A stretch of DNA of 64,000 bases, from the NCBI GenBank assembly GCA_019414345.1, contig DXMF01000022.1, positions 14,762-78,761 of the forward strand, given 5' to 3'. This DNA comes from Collinsella sp. GTDB lineage: Bacteria; Actinomycetota; Coriobacteriia; Coriobacteriales; Coriobacteriaceae. The position numbers were made by a program, and so were the translations under genes. Below, piece after piece: positions 50,205 through 59,591 of this stretch. Numbering within the stretch: the first letter of the stretch is position 1; each line of letters begins with the position of its first letter. A model generated the notes under the pieces. It was not told the origin of the DNA. It did no database searches and saw only the letters and a list, made by a program, of their open reading frames with translations.

Positions 50205-53200
50205 ATGAGCAAACTCGTCGAGGGCATTAAGGACCGCATGGTCGCTGCCGCACGCGAGGCCGCGCCCGCCGTGGTGGACGCCGCGCAGAAGGCCGCGACC
50301 GCGGCTGCCGAGAAAGTTGCCGAGGCAGTTGCCGATGCCAAGAACGCGGCAGGGGAGACGTCCGTCGCTAGCGAGCCCGCCACCGCCGCTGAGCCCGTAG
50401 CCGCCACCGCCGCCCACGCCCCCGAAGGCGCGATCTTCAACCCCGAGAACGCTCGTGGCAACCTGCACCTGGGCATCGACGTGGGCTCCACCACCGTTAA
50501 GCTCGCTGTGCTCAACGACGACAACCAGATCGTCTACGCCAAGTACCAGCGCCACCACACCGACGTCCGCGCCTGCGCCCGCGACTTGTTCGAGGGCGCT
50601 GCGGCCGTGCTGCCGGCTGCCCAAATGACCTGCGCCATCACCGGTTCGGGCGGCCTGCTGCTGTCCCAGTGGCTCGACCTGGAGTTTGTCCAGGAGGTCA
50701 TCGCCAGCAAGCGTGCCGTCGAGACCATCATCCCGGCCACCGACGTCGCCATCGAGCTAGGCGGCGAAGACGCCAAGATCATCTACTTCGACAACGGTAT
50801 CGAGCAGCGCATGAACGGCACCTGCGCCGGCGGTACGGGCGCGTTCATCGACCAGATGGCCACCCTGCTCCACACCGATGCCAGCGGCCTCAACGAGCTC
50901 GCGGCCAACGCCACCACCATCTATCCCATCGCCAGCCGCTGCGGCGTCTTTGCCAAGACCGACGTCCAGCCGCTGCTCAACGAGGGCGCCCGCCCCGAGG
51001 ACGTGGCCGCTTCCATCTTCCAGGCCGTTGTGATCCAGACCATCTCGGGCCTGGCGTGCGGTCGCCCCATCCGTGGCAACGTTGCCTTCCTGGGCGGCCC
51101 GCTGCAGTACCTCTCCGAGCTGCGCCATCGCTTCTACCTCACGCTCAACCTGGACGAGGAGCACCGTATCGTGCCCCAAAACGCCCACCTGTTTGTGGCG
51201 AGCGGCGCCGCCATGGCGCACGAGTCCAATAAGCTCAGCACGTTCCCGCAGCTTATCGAGGCCATTGACAGCTTGGGCGACACGCAGGGTGCCGAGGTCG
51301 AGCGTCTGGATCCGCTCTTTGCCACCGACGAGGACTTTGCCGAGTTCAAGGGTCGCCACGACCAAGAAGTCGTCCCCAAGGGCAAGCTCGACGGCTACAC
51401 CGGCCGCGTGTTCATTGGCATCGACGCCGGTTCCACCACCATGAAGGCCGCGCTCGTGGGCGAGGACGGCCAGCTGTTGCATACCTGGTACGGCAACAAC
51501 AACGGTGACATCCTGGGCACGGCCAAGGTCATCATGGCCGATTTCTACAACCACATTCCCGCGGGCTGCACCATCGGCCACGTGACCACCACGGGCTACG
51601 GTGAGGCGCTACTCATCGAGGCCCTCAAGGCCGATTCCGGCGAGATCGAGACCGTCGCGCACCTGCGCGGCGCCAAGGCGTTCCTGCCCGGCGTCGAGTT
51701 TATCCTGGACATCGGCGGCCAGGACATGAAGTGCCTGCGCGTCAAGGACGGCGTTATCGAGCACATCATGCTCAACGAGGCCTGCTCGTCGGGTTGCGGC
51801 AGCTTTATCGAGAGCTTCGCCGTCTCTATGAACATGGACGTGCGCGCGTTCGCCGATGCCGCCATCCATGCCAAGGCCCCCGTCGACCTGGGCAGCCGCT
51901 GCACGGTTTTTATGAACTCGCGCGTCAAGCAGGCGCAAAAGGAAGGCGCCACGGTGGGCGACATCGCGGCCGGCCTGTCCTATTCCGTCATTAAGAATGC
52001 CCTGTTCAAGGTCATTAAGCTGCGCGACCCCAAGGAGATCGGCAGTCAGGTGATCGTCCAGGGCGGCACCTTTATGTCCGACGCCACGCTGCGCGCGTTT
52101 GAGCAGCTCACCGGCGTGCATGCCGTGCGTCCCGACATCGCCGGCTGCATGGGCGCCTACGGTGCGGCCCTGCTCGCCCGCGATCGCGCCGGCGCCGACG
52201 GCACCTCGACCATTCTTTCTGCCGAGGACATCGCGCACCTCACCGTGACGCAAAAGCACGTCCGCTGCGGCCGCTGCTCCAACAACTGCCAGCTCACCGT
52301 TAACGACTTTGGCGGCGGCAGGCGCTTTATCACCGGCAACCGCTGCGAGAAGGGTGCCGGCCACAAAAAGCAGAAGACCGAGGCCCCCAACCTCTTCAAA
52401 AAGAAAAACGAGTTGCTGTTTAACCGCGAGGTCTTGAGCCCCGACGAGGCCCCGCGCGGCACCGTGGGTATCCCGCGCGCGCTCAACATGTACGAGAACT
52501 ACCCCTTCTGGCACGCGTTCTTTACGCGCCTGGGCTTTAGCGTGCAGCTGTCCGACCAGTCGAGCAAGAAGACCTACCAGGCGGGCATCGAGTCCATGCC
52601 GTCCGAGAGCGTGTGCTATCCGGCCAAGATGAGCCATGGCCACGTGATGAATCTCATCGATCGTGATGTCGACTTCATCTGGATGCCGTGCGTGCGCTGG
52701 GAGCGCAAGGAGGATCCGACGGCTGGCAACTGCTACAACTGCCCCATCGTCATGAGCTATCCCACGGCGCTGGCGCTCAATATCGACGAGATTCGCGAGC
52801 AGAACATCGAGTTCCTGTACCCGTTTGTGCCCTATCACGACAAGACCGAGCTCAAGCGCCGCTTGTACCAGGTGCTCGCCGTCGACCGCGTGGCCGACTC
52901 GCAAGCTGGTCGCGGTCGCGTGCGTGGACCCAAGATCACGCGCTCCGAGGTCGATGCCGCCGTCAACGCTGCCTTTGAGGCCGATGCGCGTTTCCACGAG
53001 GATATCCAGACGATGGGCGAGGAAGCTCTTAAGTGGGTCGAGGACCACGGCGGTCACGGCATCGTGCTCGCCGGCCGTCCCTACCATAACGACCCCGAGA
53101 TCAACCACGCCCTGCCCGAGCTTATCTCGAGCTTTGGCTTTGCGGTCTTTACCGAGGATTCTCTCGCGCATCTCGTGAAGCCCGAGCGCCCCATCCGCGT

Positions 53201-54992
53201 CGTCGACCAGTGGATGTACCACAGCCGCCTGTACGCCGTCGCCCGTTTTGTGACGATGCGCAACGATCTGGACCTGATCCAGCTCAACTCTTTCGGCTGC
53301 GGCCTCGATGCCCTGACCACCGATCAGGTGCAGGAGATTCTGGAAGCCAGCGGCAAGATCTACACCGTGCTCAAGATCGACGAGGTATCCAACCTGGGTG
53401 CCGCGCGCATCCGCATCCGCTCGCTCATGGCCGCGCTTAAGGACCAGGAGGCCGAGCGCCTGGCCGAGGCCACGGCCGCGGGCGAGGCCTACGAGCAGGG
53501 CGACGCCGCGCCGGTGGCGCCCTCCACGGATGCTCCTGCGTTCGCGAGCCGCAAGTACACGTTCGAAGCGCAGCGTGTGAGCGCCTCGACTGCATGGCCC
53601 AAGGTGCCCTTTACCGAGCAGATGCGCGACGAGGGCTACACCATCCTGTGCCCGCAGATGGCGCCGATCCACTTTGACCTGGTCAAAGAGGTGTTCCGTG
53701 GTGCTGGCTACAACTTGGAGTTGCTGCCCTCGACCGATCACGACGCCGTCGAGGCCGGCCTGCGCTACGTGAACAATGACATTTGCTACCCGTCGATCCT
53801 GGTGACGGGCCAGATCATGGAGGCCATCGAGAGCGGTCGGTACGACCTGTCCAAGACGGCCGTGGTCATCAGCCAGACCGGCGGCGGCTGCCGTGCCACC
53901 AACTACATCGCGCTCATCCGCAAGGCCCTGCGCGAGAGCGGTCACCCCGAGATCCCGGTAATCTCGCTTTCGGCTGTGGCGCTCGGCGAGGACAACCCCG
54001 GCTTCAAGATTACGCCGGCGCTGCTTAAGCAGGCAGTCTACGCGGTACTCTTTGGCGACGTGATGATGCAGATGCTCTATCGCTGCCGCCCGTACGAGGC
54101 CACGCCCGGTGCCGCCAACGCGCTCTACGAGGAGTACATGGCGCGCGCCCGCAAGCTGGCGCCCAAGTTCAACCGCCACAACTACACCAAGCTGTGCCGC
54201 GAGGCCATCCGTGCGTTCGATACCATGCCGCTCGTGGGCGAGGGTACTAAGCCGCGCGTGGGCGTGGTCGGCGAGATCTTGGTCAAGTTCCATCCCACGG
54301 CCAACAACCACGTGGTCGATGTCATCGAGCGCGAGGGCTGCGAGGCCGTGGTGCCGGGCCTGCTCGACTTCTTCCTGTACTCCATGAGCAACGCCGAGCT
54401 TCAAAAAGACGAGCTGGGTAGCTCTGCTACAACGCGTGCGGGTATGCAGGCGCTCATCAAGCTCGTGGACTGGATGCGCACACCGGTGGAGGAGATGCTC
54501 GAAAAGTCCCGCCGCTTTGAGGCACCCGAGCGCATCGGCACCATGGCGGACAAGGCCCGCACGGTGCTTTCGGTGTGCAACAACATGGGCGAGGGCTGGT
54601 TGCTCACGGCCGAGATGCTCGACCTGATTGATCACGGCGCGCCCAACATCATCTGCACGCAGCCCTTCGCGTGCCTGCCCAATCACGTGGTGGGCAAGGC
54701 CGTGATCAAGGAGCTGCGCCGTCAGCACCCCGAGAGCAATATCGTCGCGGTGGACTACGACCCCGGCGCGTCCGAGGTCAACCAGCTCAACCGTATTAAG
54801 CTCATGATCAGCGTGGCCAAGGAGAACATGCGCGCCGGTAAGGGCTTTAAGCTCGAGAAGGTGGCGCCGCTCGCGATGGACGAGGTCACCGGCCAGATGC
54901 GTGCCCACGATGGCTGCGTGAGCTGCGGACCGGCCAGCGAGGAGGCCGTTGCATCGGTCGCCAAGCGTCTGGGACGCGGCATTAAGAAGTAG
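50205..54992 (+). CDS. Giant 2-hydroxyacyl-CoA dehydratase activase fusion protein
   Basis: 1595 residues. Order: an Ala-rich helical N-terminal extension (1-75); BadF/BcrA-type ASKHA ATPase 1 (GIDVGSTTVKLAVL near 90, NGTCAGGTGAFIDQ); ATPase 2 (GIDAGSTTMKAALV near 403, EACSSGCGSFIESFA). Then come a Cys cluster VRCGRCSNNCQL...RCEKG (about 686-715), a DUF2229/dehydratase-like region (GIPRALNMYENYPFWHAFF, SVCYPAKMSHGH, NCYNCPIV) and a C-terminal domain ending CVSCGPASEEA. Such proteins belong to the archerase/activase group, which uses ATP to drive electrons to very low potential through bridging [4Fe-4S] clusters. The true target enzyme is unknown. Very high GC and strong codon bias. In an operon with tetR; its 3' end is duplicated at 60204. 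Confidence 0.9.
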   Translation: MSKLVEGIKDRMVAAAREAAPAVVDAAQKAATAAAEKVAEAVADAKNAAGETSVASEPATAAEPVAATAAHAPEGAIFNPENARGNLHLGIDVGSTTVKLAVLNDDNQIVYAKYQRHHTDVRACARDLFEGAAAVLPAAQMTCAITGSGGLLLSQWLDLEFVQEVIASKRAVETIIPATDVAIELGGEDAKIIYFDNGIEQRMNGTCAGGTGAFIDQMATLLHTDASGLNELAANATTIYPIASRCGVFAKTDVQPLLNEGARPEDVAASIFQAVVIQTISGLACGRPIRGNVAFLGGPLQYLSELRHRFYLTLNLDEEHRIVPQNAHLFVASGAAMAHESNKLSTFPQLIEAIDSLGDTQGAEVERLDPLFATDEDFAEFKGRHDQEVVPKGKLDGYTGRVFIGIDAGSTTMKAALVGEDGQLLHTWYGNNNGDILGTAKVIMADFYNHIPAGCTIGHVTTTGYGEALLIEALKADSGEIETVAHLRGAKAFLPGVEFILDIGGQDMKCLRVKDGVIEHIMLNEACSSGCGSFIESFAVSMNMDVRAFADAAIHAKAPVDLGSRCTVFMNSRVKQAQKEGATVGDIAAGLSYSVIKNALFKVIKLRDPKEIGSQVIVQGGTFMSDATLRAFEQLTGVHAVRPDIAGCMGAYGAALLARDRAGADGTSTILSAEDIAHLTVTQKHVRCGRCSNNCQLTVNDFGGGRRFITGNRCEKGAGHKKQKTEAPNLFKKKNELLFNREVLSPDEAPRGTVGIPRALNMYENYPFWHAFFTRLGFSVQLSDQSSKKTYQAGIESMPSESVCYPAKMSHGHVMNLIDRDVDFIWMPCVRWERKEDPTAGNCYNCPIVMSYPTALALNIDEIREQNIEFLYPFVPYHDKTELKRRLYQVLAVDRVADSQAGRGRVRGPKITRSEVDAAVNAAFEADARFHEDIQTMGEEALKWVEDHGGHGIVLAGRPYHNDPEINHALPELISSFGFAVFTEDSLAHLVKPERPIRVVDQWMYHSRLYAVARFVTMRNDLDLIQLNSFGCGLDALTTDQVQEILEASGKIYTVLKIDEVSNLGAARIRIRSLMAALKDQEAERLAEATAAGEAYEQGDAAPVAPSTDAPAFASRKYTFEAQRVSASTAWPKVPFTEQMRDEGYTILCPQMAPIHFDLVKEVFRGAGYNLELLPSTDHDAVEAGLRYVNNDICYPSILVTGQIMEAIESGRYDLSKTAVVISQTGGGCRATNYIALIRKALRESGHPEIPVISLSAVALGEDNPGFKITPALLKQAVYAVLFGDVMMQMLYRCRPYEATPGAANALYEEYMARARKLAPKFNRHNYTKLCREAIRAFDTMPLVGEGTKPRVGVVGEILVKFHPTANNHVVDVIEREGCEAVVPGLLDFFLYSMSNAELQKDELGSSATTRAGMQALIKLVDWMRTPVEEMLEKSRRFEAPERIGTMADKARTVLSVCNNMGEGWLLTAEMLDLIDHGAPNIICTQPFACLPNHVVGKAVIKELRRQHPESNIVAVDYDPGASEVNQLNRIKLMISVAKENMRAGKGFKLEKVAPLAMDEVTGQMRAHDGCVSCGPASEEAVASVAKRLGRGIKK

Positions 54993-55021
54993 CTTGCCTG
55001 CTATGGGCTGGATATGAGACA

Positions 55022-55056
55022 AACGGGTGGCAGCCGTGCCGGCTACCACCCGTTTT
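55022..55056 (+). terminator. Terminator of the activase operon
   Basis: AACGGGTGG-AGCCG-tgc-CGGCT-CCACCCGTT followed by TTTG. A decayed copy follows the pseudogene at 60204. From here to the LysR gene stop (55282) I see no gene. Confidence 0.9.
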
Positions 55057-55282
55057 TGCTGGACATATGTTGCGTAAATGGGCTTGTTGACGCCTTCAGC
55101 GGACTCGTATTTCGGAAGTGGGGCACAGTTTTGTGGGTGGTGAGTGGGTCACTGATTTGCCAAGAGTCTGCCGGCCCTTGTTGTTTTCTCTCGGAATACT
55201 ACAAAAAACTCGGGGCTGGCCCACGCTTCCGTTCTGGCGGAATGCGATGCTGTTTTGCATAGAATTAGTACGCCCGCCATGT

Positions 55283-56239
55283 TCAGCCGGAAAGGTCTCC
55301 TTCTTCAGCGCTTTTTAAACAGCGGGATAGCTGGCGTGCCTCAAGTTGAATGCAGCTTATCGCGTGATGAGTTTGCGCTTGGACATCGTTTGAATTTGAA
55401 GCGCAGTAAAAAGGGATTGATAATCTATCTTGTTTGCCTAGGCAAACGATTTTTGCTGGATAGCCTATCCTGATTTGAGACGTTTGCGAGGCTATGGTCA
55501 AAATAACCCCATGCTTACGAATGAGAAAATCGGACAAATTGTGCTGGTCTGCTAAGTTAATACTCTCGTAGCGGGGGAAAAGGCCCAGATGGTTAAATGC
55601 TGAGTCTATTCTTTTTCGACAATATCGAATGTCACAGGTGTTTGCAATTGGATATTGAGCCACCGCGTTTAGATTCGCTGCTGCGTGACTAGCTAATGGG
55701 TGATTGCTTTCAACGAGGAGGTTGACTTCGGCGTTCAATAAAAAATGCGATTCAAAAAGATTGGTGTCTACTTGCCCAGCGACAATCGCAATGTCGATTT
55801 GTCCGTCAAGTAGAAGGGATAAGCACGTTCCGCCGTCGTCGTATCTGGAAACAGCAAATTTACCACCGTTGTACTTTTTCGAGAGCCGGTTTAGTGTGGG
55901 CTGGTTGAACCAGCTTGTGAGTATTGGTGGTAGTCCGACTGCAACGCGTGTCAAATGTGTCTGGATTATTTTTATCTTTTCACGCGTGATTTGCGCATAC
56001 GCTTGAATTCCCTCAATTGAAGCTAGTGCATCTAATGCTATAGGAAGGATTTCCTCTCCATAGTTTGTTAGATGTAGAATACTGCCTCTTTTTTCGAACA
56101 GCTTCAGACCAAGTTCAGATTCCAATGCTCGAATGCCTTTTGAAACAGCTTGCGGCGAAACGCTTAATATAGTTGCTGCATCCGAGTAATTCTGACAATC
56201 AAATACCTTTATGAAATACTGCAGCTGAACAACATTCAC
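55283..56239 (-). CDS. LysR-family transcriptional regulator
   Basis: 318 residues. The N-terminal winged HTH reads LQYFIKVFDCQNYSDAATIL then SVSPQAVSKGIRALESELGLKLFEK. The C-terminal part is a substrate-binding fold, with a short Gly-Gly-Thr segment DDGGTCLSLLLDGQIDIAIV. It is divergent from the RiPP operon, separated by about 160 bases that contain a dyad, the usual arrangement of a LysR regulator and its target. Markedly lower GC than the activase next door, like the rest of the island. The inducing ligand is unknown. Confidence 0.92.
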   Translation of the reverse strand: MNVVQLQYFIKVFDCQNYSDAATILSVSPQAVSKGIRALESELGLKLFEKRGSILHLTNYGEEILPIALDALASIEGIQAYAQITREKIKIIQTHLTRVAVGLPPILTSWFNQPTLNRLSKKYNGGKFAVSRYDDGGTCLSLLLDGQIDIAIVAGQVDTNLFESHFLLNAEVNLLVESNHPLASHAAANLNAVAQYPIANTCDIRYCRKRIDSAFNHLGLFPRYESINLADQHNLSDFLIRKHGVILTIASQTSQIRIGYPAKIVCLGKQDRLSIPFYCASNSNDVQAQTHHAISCIQLEARQLSRCLKSAEEGDLSG

Positions 56240-56303
56240 CAGAATTTCCTTAGGTTGAATTTTTAATCAGACTAAGTGTAAATTAAAAAATGTTAAACAA
56301 GGC

Positions 56304-56316
56304 AAACAAATTGTTT
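56304..56316. promoter_or_regulatory. Dyad AAACAA-A-TTGTTT between lysR and the RiPP operon
   Basis: Perfect 6-bp arms with one central base, about 65 bases ahead of the LysR start and 80 ahead of the first precursor gene. A TATAAC box at 56365 lacks a good -35, as expected for an activator-dependent promoter. Confidence 0.45.
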
Positions 56317-56397
56317 CATCTAGTACAAAAAGTTATCAAACAGCTTTTGACTTTTTGACCAAAGTATAACTAGGCCTAAAACGAGAAAGGAGCCATT

Positions 56398-56568
56398 GTG
56401 GATTGGATACAGCCAACTCAAACACCTGACGATATTGCTTTGCTATCAAGTTGGTGTCCTTGTCAGGGCGCAAAATGTCAGGGGCGCTGTAATCCCTGGG
56501 GGATGTGTACCGTGTACACGGGCGGGAATTGCCGCGCATTTCAATATTGCGGTATACACGTAAGCTAG
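56398..56568 (+). CDS. Cysteine-rich RiPP precursor peptide 1
   Basis: 56 residues, GTG start 5 bases after GAAAGGAG. Residues 1-18 (VDWIQPTQTPDDIALLSS) are Cys-free and acidic, leader-like. The rest holds seven cysteines at 20, 22, 27, 31, 37, 45 and 51, in WCPCQGAKCQGRCNPWGMC and NCRAFQYCGIHVS. This is a core suited to radical-SAM thioether or other Cys crosslinks. First gene of the operon; the Shine-Dalgarno site of precursor 2 overlaps its stop codon. Not similar to any lantibiotic I recognise. The function call rests on composition and on the maturase next door. Confidence 0.75.
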   Translation: MDWIQPTQTPDDIALLSSWCPCQGAKCQGRCNPWGMCTVYTGGNCRAFQYCGIHVS

Positions 56569-56576
56569 GAGCTTCG

Positions 56577-56741
56577 ATGGAATATATTCAAAAGCCAGTG
56601 AATACTCAGATGCCTGCTTCGTCTCGAGATATTTCTACGTGTGTGTCCTGTGCAGCGCATATTTGTTGGAGTTATTCAGGGGGAGGACCGTGTGGCCTGA
56701 GGATCTGCATTACCAAATTCTGTGGCTGGAATTACTCCTAA
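56577..56741 (+). CDS. Cysteine-rich RiPP precursor peptide 2
   Basis: 54 residues from the ATG after TAGGAG. The leader is MEYIQKPVNTQMPASSRDIS, and the core has six cysteines at 22, 25, 30, 39, 44 and 49 (CVSCAAHIC, GGGPCGLRIC, ITKFCGWNYS). The M-x-Y-I-x-K-P beginning recalls, from memory, clostridial Cys-rich peptides of the Clo7bot kind that travel with radical SAM maturases. The two precursors differ in both leader and core, so this may be a two-component product or two alternative products. A frame open further upstream runs antiphase through peptide 1 and is not the start. Confidence 0.78.
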   Translation: MEYIQKPVNTQMPASSRDISTCVSCAAHICWSYSGGGPCGLRICITKFCGWNYS

Positions 56742-56779
56742 TGGCAGGTTGATATATTGAAATATGCAACGGAGTAGAA

Positions 56780-58039
56780 ATGAAACAGTCTCGCTTTAAT
56801 GTAATCGATAAAGGTAATCAGCCTACGCTGGTATATAACTCTTACTCCGGCGCAATTGTTGCGTTGGATGCGGAATACGAGAAGGCGCTATTTGCGAATG
56901 GGGCTAATGGCCCTTCGGAAATTGTCGACAATTTGATGGACGCGGGGTTGTTGGTTTCCGACGGACTTGACGAAATCGAACATTTAAAAGAGATATCATC
57001 GGCCTGTCGCATGCAATCAAAATCACTTTCATTTACGATAGCTCCGACATTGAATTGTAATTTCAGGTGTCCGTATTGTTATGAGGACGGCAAGCGTTAT
57101 GGTTCAATGAGCGACCAGTGCGTCGATCAGGTAATAAAGCATATCAATGGCATGGCTTTAGACAATCAGGCAGACAGTTTGCAGATTGCCTGGTATGGCG
57201 GCGAGCCTTTATTGGCGATTGAGACGGTGGAGAAGATTACGCGCGGAATCCGAAGTGATGAAATCTTATTTAACGCCAGCATGGTGACCAATGGTTATTT
57301 CTTAGATGGGAAAACGGCGGAGTTGCTTGCAAAAAATGGGGTCACGCACGTTCAGGTGACTGTCGATGGTCCGCCTGAAATACACAATCAACGAAGATGT
57401 CTTCCTTCTGGCGGTGATACGTTCAACCGTATTATCGATAACGTAAAAAGAGCTAGTGCGTACTTCAATGTCATCTTAAGAGTTAATGTTGATCCGACGA
57501 ACGGTGATCAGATTGATCGCTTGATTGATTCGCTTGATCAAAAAGGTCTTCGTAATAGAGTAAAACTGTATTTAGCGGCAGTAGATGATATAAATGGGGC
57601 ATGCGCTAACTCTCCGTGCTATTCAGAGGACGAATTTGCCTCGATTGAAGCATCCTGTTTGTCTCGCTACAAAATGACGGGGTACATGGATCCGTTTCTT
57701 CCAGGCTTTAATCCGACCATATGCGGAGCCGTCAATAAATATTCAGAAGTTATTGGACCAGATGGTTCCTTATATAAATGCTGGAATGAAATAGGATATT
57801 CCGACAGAAGTTATGGCAGCATCTTTGAAAGCGTAGCGAGTAACGCATTCGAAGTTTCCAAATGGAATGCTTATGACTTTTGTTCAGATTCAGAATGTCT
57901 TAACTGCTCGCTTCTTCCTATGTGCATGGGTGGCTGTCCCTTCACCAGGCTGTATGAAAATAAGACAAGCTGCGTATCTGCAAGAAAGAACTGTATAAAA
58001 GAAATGAGGGCGGCCTATGATTTCAAGCATAAGAAGTGA
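56780..58039 (+). CDS. Radical SAM/SPASM peptide maturase
   Basis: 419 residues, GGAG before the ATG. Residues 1-75 form a small N-terminal domain like the PqqD/RRE-type leader-binding module (SRFNVIDKGNQPTLVYNSYSG). The radical SAM core has LNCNFRCPYCYE (C93, C97, C100) and AWYGGEPLL. The C-terminal SPASM region supplies auxiliary cluster ligands C315, C334, C368, C373, C376, C382, C386, C398 and C405 in the order expected for sactipeptide/ranthipeptide-type enzymes. It should bind the precursor leaders and crosslink Cys to a carbon of another residue. Overlaps the exporter gene by 23 bases. Confidence 0.92.
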   Translation: MKQSRFNVIDKGNQPTLVYNSYSGAIVALDAEYEKALFANGANGPSEIVDNLMDAGLLVSDGLDEIEHLKEISSACRMQSKSLSFTIAPTLNCNFRCPYCYEDGKRYGSMSDQCVDQVIKHINGMALDNQADSLQIAWYGGEPLLAIETVEKITRGIRSDEILFNASMVTNGYFLDGKTAELLAKNGVTHVQVTVDGPPEIHNQRRCLPSGGDTFNRIIDNVKRASAYFNVILRVNVDPTNGDQIDRLIDSLDQKGLRNRVKLYLAAVDDINGACANSPCYSEDEFASIEASCLSRYKMTGYMDPFLPGFNPTICGAVNKYSEVIGPDGSLYKCWNEIGYSDRSYGSIFESVASNAFEVSKWNAYDFCSDSECLNCSLLPMCMGGCPFTRLYENKTSCVSARKNCIKEMRAAYDFKHKK

Positions 58040-59591
58040 TGCGGACTCAACGGCGCTCTTCGATTATCTGCCATATTTCAGACTTGGGTTTTCTTCCCAA
58101 TTGCTTCTGGTTATAGTCTTCGCGTTGTGCTTAATAATATCTGGAATGATGGCTTCTGTATCCCCGCTGCTTACGAGCGCTCTGGTTGACAATATATCTA
58201 AAAAAACATCTTACGATTCTATCATGATTAGCAGCGCTCTAATTGGTTTTGCGGCACTAATCGATATTGTTGTCAGTTATTTAAGCACCCTTCTTTCAAT
58301 GCGGATAACGACCGTGGCTGCATACTCGATTGTTCGAAGTAAAATCGATGAGCTCGTTCGGATGCCTTTTGAGTTATATTTTGAGCAGGAGTCAGCTGAA
58401 AAAACTCAACAAATTTGTTCAGATGCCAATACTGTGGCTTCCTTCGGATTGTCGGTGCTCCAGACGGTACTTCTTGCGGTTGTCCAGCTAGGTATCAGTT
58501 TTATTTTTCTCTATGGATGCTCCGTAGCGCTCTTTTGGGTTTCCGTGACATTTTGCATCTTGTATGCAATTGCATATGCTTTATTCAGAAAACCGCTTTT
58601 TGTTTCAGGTCTGACCTTTAAGGAGGAGCAGTCCCTGTATTTCGGAAAAGTGGAGTCCGTACTTGCGCATCAGAGATTTTTGTATGTTAATGTGCTATTC
58701 GAAAGAGCATTGAAATCCATAGATAGCTTTTTTTCGTCTTTGCTGCACGCCGGAGTCGCCTATCAAAGTGTCGTTTCGAGATTTCAGGCAACGGATTCCT
58801 TTGCTGCGGCTGCGTCCCAGGTGACTATTCTTTTGATTTCGGCTTTCTATGTAATGCAAGGAAGCATGAGTGTAGGCCAACTTGTTGCCGTTTCGAGCTA
58901 CATGGCTTTAATGCTATCTGCCGTGAGGTCAATCTACGGTATAGGTAGTAGCGTACAAGACTGCTTCTCATCGATATCTCGTCTAAATGCCTCTAAATTG
59001 CCTTTGGCTGTTGCTGGAGAGGAGCTCTTGGAGATCGATTGCATCGAATTGCATAATTTTGGTTTTACATTAAATGAAAAGTGTCTCTACAATAACTTGA
59101 ATCTCAGGTTTGACAAAGGAAAGCTCTATGCTCTTGTGGGGATTAATGGCTCGGGCAAAACGAGCCTTGCGTACTTATTAATGGGTTGTTTCAATTCGGG
59201 TTACGGTGGGGCTATTTCCTACAACGGTAAGGCCCAAGAAGAAATCAACTGCGAGCACCTTAGGCGGAAGCTAGTTTCGTTTGCTGAACAAACCCCGATA
59301 TCAGTAAAGGATTTTCTTAGCGATAGAAATTTTCCTTCTATCGAAAAGAAGAGGTGCGGAGGAATGTCTCCTGGGGAACTGAAACAATTGGAAATTAGGC
59401 GGGTCTTGGAAAAGAAGGCAGACGTCTATTTATTCGATGAGCCAACAGCATCACTTGATATTGCTCATAAAGAAGCTCTGATAAATGCTGTGAAGGAACT
59501 GCGCAAGCACAAGATTGTCATTGTTATTACACACGATATGGACCTAATAGCAGCTAGTGATGAGGTGGTAGAGCTTGGGAAAAGCGACTGA
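58017..59591 (+). CDS. ABC exporter (fused membrane and ATPase domains)
   Basis: 524 residues. Six-helix type I exporter membrane domain (residues ~25-310: LLLVIVFALCLIISGMMASV, LIGFAALIDIVVSYLSTLL and so on). The ATPase domain has Walker A GINGSGKTS, Walker B DVYLFDEPTASLD and H-switch THDMD. The signature reads MSPGELKQLEIRRVL in place of LSGGQ. No C39 peptidase domain is attached, so leader removal must be done by another protease. Overlapping genes on both sides put it firmly in the RiPP operon; it presumably exports the mature peptide. Confidence 0.9.
   Translation: MISSIRSDADSTALFDYLPYFRLGFSSQLLLVIVFALCLIISGMMASVSPLLTSALVDNISKKTSYDSIMISSALIGFAALIDIVVSYLSTLLSMRITTVAAYSIVRSKIDELVRMPFELYFEQESAEKTQQICSDANTVASFGLSVLQTVLLAVVQLGISFIFLYGCSVALFWVSVTFCILYAIAYALFRKPLFVSGLTFKEEQSLYFGKVESVLAHQRFLYVNVLFERALKSIDSFFSSLLHAGVAYQSVVSRFQATDSFAAAASQVTILLISAFYVMQGSMSVGQLVAVSSYMALMLSAVRSIYGIGSSVQDCFSSISRLNASKLPLAVAGEELLEIDCIELHNFGFTLNEKCLYNNLNLRFDKGKLYALVGINGSGKTSLAYLLMGCFNSGYGGAISYNGKAQEEINCEHLRRKLVSFAEQTPISVKDFLSDRNFPSIEKKRCGGMSPGELKQLEIRRVLEKKADVYLFDEPTASLDIAHKEALINAVKELRKHKIVIVITHDMDLIAASDEVVELGKSD

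Noticed and set aside
51609..55049. 1146-codon open frame on the minus strand
   Set aside because: It is the exact shadow of the activase gene; the composition (His/Ala/Arg/Leu-rich without motifs) and high GC explain the missing stops.
56398..56741. SCIFF or lantibiotic precursors
   Set aside because: Neither the SCIFF six-cysteine pattern nor lantibiotic Ser/Thr-Cys pattern or LanB/LanC/LanM genes are present.
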